DNA of 7,045 bases from Loki-b32 sp048941605. Its GTDB lineage: Archaea > Asgardarchaeota > Lokiarchaeia > Sigyniarchaeales > SOKP01. The translations under genes and the position numbers were made by a program. Below, piece after piece: positions 1 to 4,286 of the stretch. Each line of letters opens with the position of its first letter. The first letter of the stretch is position 1. The stretch covers positions 1 to 7,045 of the forward strand of contig JBHLNL010000176.1 in NCBI GenBank assembly GCA_048941605.1, read 5' to 3'. The notes below the pieces were generated by a model. It saw nothing but the letters and a program-made list of their open reading frames with translations, was not told where the DNA came from and searched no databases.

Positions 1-151
1 TACTAAGTTCTAATTTTTGTAGTTGAGATAGATTCTCTAGATTCTCTATTTCTGAAATCTGGTTATAATCAAGATATAATGTGGTAATAGTAGTAAGGTT
101 TTTTATTCCTTTTAATTGATCTACAGAGGAATTTTTTAAGAAGATAACTGG
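1..151 (-). pseudogene. Leucine-rich-repeat (SDS22-like) fragment, no start codon, runs off left edge
   Basis: Read on the minus strand from 151 down to 1, this frame gives about 50 residues with clear leucine-rich-repeat periodicity: the segments LYLDYNQISEIENLENL and LSQLQKLELS match the LxxLxLxxNxIxxIxxL pattern of the 22-residue SDS22-like class. A 9-base tandem repeat (agattctct at 30-38 and 39-47) encodes the ENL-ENL step. In-frame TAA at 152-154 closes the frame upstream, and no ATG, GTG or TTG lies between it and the left edge. So this is either the inner part of a gene broken by a stop or frameshift, or a gene using an unusual start. I see no repeat pattern in the other minus frames beyond the stop. 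LRR proteins usually mediate protein-protein contacts; no specific role can be given. Confidence 0.55.
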
Positions 152-241
152 TTATTAGAATTTTATAATTAGAATAGATCTAAGATTTTGATTAGGAAAA
201 ACAACTAATATATTAATTTTAATTTAATAGATAATTATTAT

Positions 242-250
242 TTTAAAATA
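242..250 (+). promoter_or_regulatory. Candidate archaeal TATA box for the CoA-transferase-fold operon
   Basis: TTTAAAATA lies about 25 bases before roughly 271-273. That would give a leader of about 15 bases to the ATG at 288, or a nearly leaderless transcript for the GTG at 276. No Shine-Dalgarno sequence precedes either start, which fits a short-leader archaeal transcript. The surrounding DNA is AT-rich throughout, so similar words occur by chance; the spacing is the main support. Confidence 0.45.
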
Positions 251-287
251 CTTAATTACAGTTATTTTACAAATAGTGTGTGTCTTC

Positions 288-1148
288 ATGAGAAATAGTA
301 AATTAATGTCATTAGAGGAAGCCATTTCAATGTATGTTAAAGATGGAGATCTGGTTGGATTTGGAGGACTTTCCTTTTGGAGAAAACCAATCAGTGCTTG
401 CAGAGAGATAATTAGACAAGGAAAGAAAAATTTGTCAGTATGTACATTTGTAGGTGGAATTGAGATTGACATGCTTATAGCTGGTGGATGTGCTTCGGAA
501 GTAAGAAGTTGTTTTGTTGGAATGGAAATTTTTGGAATGGCACCTCATTATCGGAAAGCTATAGAATCCGGCTCGATCAAAATATCTGAAGAAAGTGAAG
601 CTACTATTGCTTTAGGATTAAGGGCATCTTATTTGAAAGTACCATTCATGCCTTTAAAAGGAATTATCGGTACAGATATGCCGAAAGTAAGAAGCGATAT
701 CAAACAAATCGAGGATCCCCTTGGTTCAGGAACTCAAGTTATGGCTTTACCTAAGATAGACTTAGATGTTGCTATTATTCATTTACCATATTCTGATGAA
801 TTTGGGAATGGCAATATTACTGGAGCTGTATGGATGGATGCCGATATGGGAAAAACAGCTAAAAAAACAATTATTATTTGTGAAAAATTAGTTGAAACAG
901 AAGACATACGATATTTGCCAGGAAAAGCTCAATTACCCATTCAAACTACCAGTGCAGTTGTTAAAATGCCTTTTGGGGCACATCCTACTTCATGTTATCC
1001 ATTATATACTTTTGATCCACTTCACATTCAATGCTATTTAAAAACTAATTTTGAAGATTATAAGAAAAAATTCATAATTGGAAAAACACCTGTTCAATAT
1101 TTAGAAGAAACAGGGGGAATTCAAACAATTTTTAATATTTTACTGTAG
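288..1148 (+). CDS. CoA-transferase-fold enzyme, alpha subunit (IpdA / glutaconate CoA-transferase A-like)
   Basis: This is an alpha subunit of the class I CoA-transferase superfamily, expected to form an alpha-beta enzyme with the next gene. Counting from the ATG at 288 (286 residues), the N-terminus shows the usual start (SLEEAI...VKDGDLVGFGG), an RKP motif near 32-34, and a DEFGNGN loop ending near 176 that matches the family's D-x-x-G-N turn. From memory, the ESEATIALGL stretch (Glu104) and the MALPKIDLDVAIIHL stretch align better with mycobacterial IpdA, a ring-opening CoA-thioester hydrolase of steroid breakdown, than with Acidaminococcus GctA. Glu104 falls where IpdA has its essential glutamate. 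I chose ATG 288 because it gives the family's usual short N-terminus; in-frame GTG 276 and ATG 306 are alternatives. It ends with TAG, 12 bases before the beta gene. The substrate is unknown. Confidence 0.85.
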   Translation: MRNSKLMSLEEAISMYVKDGDLVGFGGLSFWRKPISACREIIRQGKKNLSVCTFVGGIEIDMLIAGGCASEVRSCFVGMEIFGMAPHYRKAIESGSIKISEESEATIALGLRASYLKVPFMPLKGIIGTDMPKVRSDIKQIEDPLGSGTQVMALPKIDLDVAIIHLPYSDEFGNGNITGAVWMDADMGKTAKKTIIICEKLVETEDIRYLPGKAQLPIQTTSAVVKMPFGAHPTSCYPLYTFDPLHIQCYLKTNFEDYKKKFIIGKTPVQYLEETGGIQTIFNILL

Positions 1149-1153
1149 GAGGT
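1147..1153 (+). promoter_or_regulatory. Strong Shine-Dalgarno site for the beta subunit
   Basis: AGGAGGT overlaps the TAG stop of the alpha gene and sits 7 bases before the ATG at 1161. It is the strongest ribosome binding site in the window and indicates coupled but separate translation of the two subunits. Confidence 0.85.
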
Positions 1154-1160
1154 AAAAATA

Positions 1161-2042
1161 ATGACTGAACATTCAAAGGACTATACAATTGATGAAATAA
1201 TGACTGTTTTAATGGCTCGAGAAGTTAGAAATGATGATGTAATGATTGTTGGCGTTGCAACTCCTATGGTTTGGGCAGCATTTACATTAGCAAAAGTAAT
1301 TCATGCTCCTGATGCTATATACCATTATATAATGGGAAATACATTTGTATTAGAACCACGACAAGTAAGCTTGCTCTATCTTGAAATGAATACAGCAAGA
1401 GCATATCGATTTCAAGACAGCGTAGAATGTACTTTAGAATCACTTCCTTCGGATAAATTGACTACAATTGAATTCTTTAGGCCAGCTCAGATTGATCAAT
1501 ATGGGAATAGTAATAATATTTGTATAGGAGATTGGAATGAACCAAAAATAAGACTTCCTGGAGCTGCGGGAATACTCGATTTTAGTATGTTCTATGCCCG
1601 AGGATCTTTCCTTTATACTCCTCGTCATGATATAAGAACATTTGTCCCTTCAAAGGATTTATTCTTTATCTCTGGTGTAGGGTTTCCAGAAGGTAAAGCT
1701 TCTATATGTGGGGGGGCTGGGCCTCAGTGTGTAATTACTAACTTGGCATATTTGGATTTTGAAAAAGAAACAAAAAAGATGAGATTAAAATCAATTCATC
1801 CTAACAGTAATCTTCAGACTGTAAAAAATTCAACCGGATTTGAATTAATTATTCCAGAAGATTTAAAAGAGACTATTCCTCCAACGAAAAAAGAGATTGA
1901 ATTATTAAGAAAAAAAGTTGATCCATTAAATATCAGAAAATTGGAAGTCCTTTCAGGTAGTGAACGAGAAGAGCTATTAAATGATATAATTCAAAAAGAA
2001 TTAGCGAAGCAAAATAAATTTCCAAAATTACTCAATATTTAA
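1161..2042 (+). CDS. CoA-transferase-fold enzyme, beta subunit, lacking the catalytic glutamate (IpdB / GctB-like)
   Basis: This 293-residue protein is the beta partner of the upstream gene, in an operon with a 12-base gap. It aligns with glutaconate CoA-transferase subunit B over most of its length: a VGVATPMV segment near 30-37, an APD motif at 49-51, an AQIDQYGN loop near 109-116, GAGPQCVITNLAYLDF near 186-201 and a TGFEL segment near the C-terminus. In GctB the residue eight positions before... the conserved glycine of the VESG motif is preceded by catalytic Glu54, which forms the glutamyl-CoA thioester. The ungapped alignment from APD here gives YIMG, with Ile57 in place of that Glu. True CoA transfer by the standard mechanism is therefore unlikely. 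IpdB also lacks this residue as I recall it, and shares the RGSFLYTPRH-like and SGVGF segments, so a hydrolase-type activity on a CoA thioester is the better guess. The C-terminus carries about 25 extra residues compared with GctB. Confidence 0.85.
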   Translation: MTEHSKDYTIDEIMTVLMAREVRNDDVMIVGVATPMVWAAFTLAKVIHAPDAIYHYIMGNTFVLEPRQVSLLYLEMNTARAYRFQDSVECTLESLPSDKLTTIEFFRPAQIDQYGNSNNICIGDWNEPKIRLPGAAGILDFSMFYARGSFLYTPRHDIRTFVPSKDLFFISGVGFPEGKASICGGAGPQCVITNLAYLDFEKETKKMRLKSIHPNSNLQTVKNSTGFELIIPEDLKETIPPTKKEIELLRKKVDPLNIRKLEVLSGSEREELLNDIIQKELAKQNKFPKLLNI

Positions 2043-2053
2043 TTACTATTTTG

Positions 2054-2070
2054 GAAAAAATGAAAAAAAT
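2054..2070 (-). terminator. Oligo-T terminator for the minus-strand membrane gene
   Basis: Read on the minus strand, two T tracts (T7, complement of 2063-2069, and T6, complement of 2055-2060) follow the TGA stop at 2113-2111 by about 40 bases. Archaeal transcription commonly ends at such T runs without a hairpin. The tracts lie in the 68-base gap between convergent genes. I see no equally good T run for the plus-strand operon ending at 2042. Confidence 0.5.
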
Positions 2071-2110
2071 GGAAATTTAATAAAATTTATATTACAAAAA
2101 TCTTAATTCT

Positions 2111-2464
2111 TCACTTCTTCATTCTTTTAATTATAAAAAGGCTTAAAGCTAAAATACCACCAATGATGCTCCAGATTATAGCAGTCCACAACCATACTAA
2201 AGTGGTGCCAGGAAAAAAAGGATAAAAAATCCATAGAATCACCAAAATAACAGCCCAAATAGTAGCGATTATTTTTTCATTCTTCTTACTCTCAGTCATG
2301 AAAAATATTGTGCCTATAACACCACCAATAATAGTCCAAATTATTGCTAGCCACATCCAGAAAAATATATCTCCTGGAAAGTAAGGATATGCAATCCACA
2401 AAATTATTAAAACAATTAGCCAAATTATTCCAAATAAATTTTTTATTTTTTCTGAATCTACCAT
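2111..2464 (-). CDS. Small four-helix membrane protein with internal tandem duplication
   Basis: This 117-residue, very hydrophobic protein has four predicted membrane segments (about residues 11-26, 33-55, 66-81 and 88-112). It consists of two copies of one hairpin unit at a constant offset of 55 residues without gaps: IW at 14-15 and 69-70, YPYFPG at 26-31 and YPFFPG at 81-86, IIWTIIGG at 41-48 and IIWSIIGG at 96-103. A short charged linker (TESKKNEK) joins the copies and the C-terminus is basic (KRMKK). I do not recognise a named family; it resembles small uncharacterised archaeal membrane proteins with W/G-rich helices. It is transcribed towards the CoA-transferase-fold operon and away from the corrinoid operon, with its own promoter, so a functional link to either is not indicated. 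GGTG, seven bases before the ATG, is a weak ribosome binding site. Confidence 0.8.
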   Translation of the reverse strand: MVDSEKIKNLFGIIWLIVLIILWIAYPYFPGDIFFWMWLAIIWTIIGGVIGTIFFMTESKKNEKIIATIWAVILVILWIFYPFFPGTTLVWLWTAIIWSIIGGILALSLFIIKRMKK

Positions 2465-2508
2465 TTTTTACACCGCTAAATTTGTAATACTATTGTATTG
2501 AACTTCTT

Positions 2509-2518
2509 TTTATATAAA
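2509..2518 (-). promoter_or_regulatory. Archaeal TATA box for the membrane protein gene
   Basis: TTTATATAAA reads the same on both strands and is a near-ideal archaeal TATA box. It lies about 45 bases before the minus-strand start codon at 2464. A transcription start near 2488 would give a leader of about 24 bases with a GGTG ribosome binding site. Confidence 0.6.
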
Positions 2519-2637
2519 TCTAATATCTTTCTGTTAATTAATTACCAAATCAATTGGAGTAACTAAGAGAATAAGATTAAAAATTAGTTTATTATTAATT
2601 TATAGTTTTGTGATGAATTGATTACCTTTTTAAATAA

Positions 2638-2658
2638 TAGTAATTATTATAATTACTA
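2638..2658. repeat. Perfect 21-base palindrome upstream of the corrinoid operon
   Basis: TAGTAATTAT and ATAATTACTA are exact reverse complements separated by one base (T2648). The palindrome starts about 130 bases before the DUF2284 gene and ends three bases before the next inverted repeat. Its arms contain AGTAA/TTACT, the half-site that recurs in the neighbouring repeats. It could be an operator for a dimeric regulator; chance is possible because both arms are AT-rich. Confidence 0.5.
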
Positions 2659-2661
2659 ATG

Positions 2662-2701
2662 ATCTTTACTAACAGAGACTATATTTTACGTCAGTAAAGA
2701 T
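2662..2701. repeat. 9-base inverted repeat enclosing most of the shared motif
   Basis: ATCTTTACT (2662-2670) and AGTAAAGAT (2693-2701) are exact reverse complements with a 22-base spacer. The spacer holds the first 14 bases of the 18-base motif described at 2679-2696, whose last four bases fall in the right arm. It lies upstream of the TATA boxes, so a DNA-binding site is more likely than an RNA hairpin in the transcript. Confidence 0.5.
2679..2696 (+). promoter_or_regulatory. Putative operator or upstream activating motif, copy 1
   Basis: CTATATTTTACGTCAGTA differs in only two of 18 positions from the copy at 6335-6352 before the ligase gene. The core TTTTACGTMAGTA contains an ACGT centre. 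It lies 18 to 33 bases upstream of the candidate TATA boxes, a position typical for an activator site. I did not see it elsewhere in the window. Confidence 0.5.
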
Positions 2702-2713
2702 TCATGTTATTTT

Positions 2714-2738
2714 ATTATATAAATGAATCTTTAAATAA
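2714..2738 (+). promoter_or_regulatory. Candidate TATA boxes for the DUF2284-corrinoid-activator operon
   Basis: ATTATATAAA (2714-2723) and CTTTAAATAA (2729-2738) are both good archaeal TATA-like words. The first predicts a start near 2745 and a leader of about 24 bases; the second predicts a start near 2760 and an almost leaderless transcript. No Shine-Dalgarno sequence precedes the ATG at 2769, which slightly favours the second. Confidence 0.5.
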
Positions 2739-2768
2739 ATAGGAAATACAGAACGAGTTGAAAATCTT

Positions 2769-3554
2769 ATGGTACAGAAGTTAATTCCTGAAGTTGAGAA
2801 GGAATGGTCTAAAATATCTTTCAAATGGCGAAGATTATTACCAAAAAGGAAAGATAGACCACCATCTCCAATAAAATTCGAACCGGATGAAAAGACATTT
2901 AGTATGCTCATTGAGCAATCTAATAAAATAATAGATGAGATTATTACAAAGGCAAAGATTAAAGCAAGTGGTCATGCTAAATTAATAACAACTGATAAAA
3001 TTGTAATAGATCCACGTGTACGGTGGAAATGCCAAATTCCTGTGTGTTTTGGTTTTGGAACGAGTTTAAATTGTCCTCCACATTCTCCTACTACTGATGA
3101 GATGAGAGAAATTGTCAATAGTTATAAACATGCAATTTTGATTTCATTTTATCCACCAATAAAAAACCATGTTTTTCCTAGCATTCTTCTTGGTGTTCAA
3201 GGTGATGTAAATTTATTAAATCAAATGGTCTCAATGATAGAAGCAGAAGCAACGTACATGGGATATTATCTTGCTATGGGATTTAAAGGTGGACCTTGCG
3301 TGGGCTGTGGATTTTTTTCTCCAGAATATTTTAAAGATTTAATGCAACAAAAAAAAATACCTCTTTGTCCTGTGCTTGATAATCAAATGTGTCGGCAATA
3401 TTTAAGAGCTCGACCGGCATTAGAGGCGTGTGGAGTGGATAGTTTTGCTACAGCGGTTAAGTGTGGTGAAAAGGCACCTTTTGTAATTAACCCTGAACAT
3501 CCAAAAGAATCAGTTCCTTTTGTTGTATGGCATGGAATTGTTTTAATAGTTTAA
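2769..3554 (+). CDS. DUF2284 cysteine-rich, predicted metal-binding protein
   Basis: This 261-residue protein belongs to the DUF2284 family of predicted metal- or iron-sulfur-binding proteins. The family signature is clear: DPRVRWKCQIPVC (Cys88, Cys93) followed by the NCPPHSP motif (Cys102), a GGPCVGCG pair (Cys177, Cys180) and three to four more cysteines (200, 208, 221, 232) in the segments PLCPVLDNQMCRQYLRARPA and EACGVDSFA. About 65 residues before the signature form an extension that is basic (KWRRLLPKRKDR near 19-30) and has no recognisable motif. DUF2284 genes are often found beside corrinoid methyltransferase and activator genes, as here, but no biochemical role is established to my knowledge; an electron-transfer or cobalt/corrinoid handling role is inference. 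It is the first gene of a probable three-gene operon, 41 bases before the corrinoid protein gene. No signal peptide or membrane segment is seen. Confidence 0.82.
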   Translation: MVQKLIPEVEKEWSKISFKWRRLLPKRKDRPPSPIKFEPDEKTFSMLIEQSNKIIDEIITKAKIKASGHAKLITTDKIVIDPRVRWKCQIPVCFGFGTSLNCPPHSPTTDEMREIVNSYKHAILISFYPPIKNHVFPSILLGVQGDVNLLNQMVSMIEAEATYMGYYLAMGFKGGPCVGCGFFSPEYFKDLMQQKKIPLCPVLDNQMCRQYLRARPALEACGVDSFATAVKCGEKAPFVINPEHPKESVPFVVWHGIVLIV

Positions 3555-3576
3555 TAGAAGATACCATAAGAAAATA

Positions 3577-3585
3577 AGAGAAGGT
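3577..3585 (+). promoter_or_regulatory. Ribosome binding site of the corrinoid protein gene
   Basis: A purine-rich GAAGGT-type sequence ending about 10 bases before the ATG at 3596. It supports this start over later in-frame ATG codons and indicates translation from a polycistronic message. Confidence 0.5.
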
Positions 3586-3595
3586 TGTAAAACCA

Positions 3596-4258
3596 ATGAG
3601 AAACATAAGTTTAGAATACGAAAATAAGACTAAGAGTGAGGAATATTATATTACCAATATTATTGAAGCTGTTAATACACTTGATTTTTATTCAATGAAG
3701 GAAGCAATAAAGAGAGCTATAGATAAGGGGATTTCAGTAGTTGATATTATTGAAAAAGGCGTTTTAGTAGGATTAGACGAATCAGGAGAAATGGGGCTCA
3801 TATTAGCAGCAGAAGCACTTGAAGGAGAAATCATATCTTTTGATGAAGAAGAGCAGAAAAGATTAACTAAATCTCGCAATTATTCTGGAAAAGTCGTTCT
3901 CGGGACTATTAAAGGAGATATTCATAGTTTGGGTAAAAATATTGCATCTATTATAATGAAATCATATGGTATGGATGTCATTGATCTTGGTGTAGATGTA
4001 GAACCTAAGAAATTTGAAGAATTCGCCTATTTACCGGATGTCAAAGTTATTGGGATATCTTTTCTTCTTTCTTCAGCAGAACCTAAAATTAAAGAAGTAA
4101 TGTCTTTATTAAAAAATGGAGAATTAAGAAATAAAGTAAAAATAATTCTGGGAGGTGCTGCAGTATCGCCTGAAATCGCAGAAGAAACCAAAGCAGATGC
4201 TTATGCTATAGATGCTCTACAAGGGGTCAATATCATCGAAGAATGGCTACGAAAATAG
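3596..4258 (+). CDS. Corrinoid (B12-binding) methyl-carrier protein, MtbC/MtaC-like, with shortened cap loop
   Basis: This 220-residue protein is a stand-alone corrinoid protein of the methyltransferase type, which carries a methyl group on cobalt between two methyltransferases in the cytoplasm. Residues about 18-90 correspond to the helical cap domain; residues about 98-220 form the Rossmann-like B12 domain. The cobalt-ligating motif is intact as GDIHSLG (Asp108, His110, Gly113), followed by the expected SFLLS (Ser155) and ILGGAAV (Gly186-Gly187) cofactor-tail contacts. In the cap the usual stretch GE-x-F-x-x-x-x-x-FLP is reduced: ESGEMGLILAAEAL lacks roughly six to nine residues, including the Phe-Leu-Pro that covers the upper face of cobalamin in MetH. 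The gene lies 28 bases before the activator gene, and such proteins need that activator after oxidation to Co(II). The partner methyltransferase is not in the window. It ends with TAG. Confidence 0.88.
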   Translation: MRNISLEYENKTKSEEYYITNIIEAVNTLDFYSMKEAIKRAIDKGISVVDIIEKGVLVGLDESGEMGLILAAEALEGEIISFDEEEQKRLTKSRNYSGKVVLGTIKGDIHSLGKNIASIIMKSYGMDVIDLGVDVEPKKFEEFAYLPDVKVIGISFLLSSAEPKIKEVMSLLKNGELRNKVKIILGGAAVSPEIAEETKADAYAIDALQGVNIIEEWLRK

Positions 4259-4286
4259 AAATAATTAATAATAATTTGAACAATAT

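Larger units (their letters stand above)
2465..2768. other. Divergent intergenic region between the membrane gene and the corrinoid operon
   Basis: This stretch of 304 bases has no convincing gene. It holds the TATA box of the minus-strand membrane gene (2509-2518), an AT-rich middle part in which I see nothing clear (2520-2637), a perfect 21-base palindrome (2638-2658), a 9-base inverted repeat (2662-2701) enclosing most of a motif that recurs before the ligase gene, and TATA boxes for the DUF2284 gene (2714-2738). Confidence 0.8.

Noticed and set aside
30..47. Tandem 9-base repeat agattctct
   Set aside because: Fully explained as two ENL-type steps of the leucine-rich-repeat coding frame on the minus strand.
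224..472. Minus-strand open frame of 82 codons
   Set aside because: It lies across the start of the CoA-transferase-fold alpha gene in antisense; composition is low-complexity and it matches no family pattern.
1440..1628. Minus-strand open frame of 62 codons
   Set aside because: Antisense shadow of the well-conserved beta subunit gene, with no protein features of its own.
2043..2110. Possible small gene or RNA between the convergent genes
   Set aside because: The short ATG frames are lysine-rich by composition and end at once; the stretch is better explained by oligo-T termination on the minus strand.
2520..2637. AT-rich stretch with short inverted words such as AATCAATT and AATTGATT
   Set aside because: The arms are short, far apart and made of A and T almost only, so chance is a sufficient explanation; no origin, tRNA or CRISPR repeat pattern is seen.
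2702..2911. Minus-strand open frame of 69 codons
   Set aside because: Antisense to the start of the DUF2284 gene and its promoter; no recognisable motif or ribosome binding site.
3688..3879. Minus-strand open frame of 63 codons, serine-rich
   Set aside because: Antisense shadow of the corrinoid protein cap domain.
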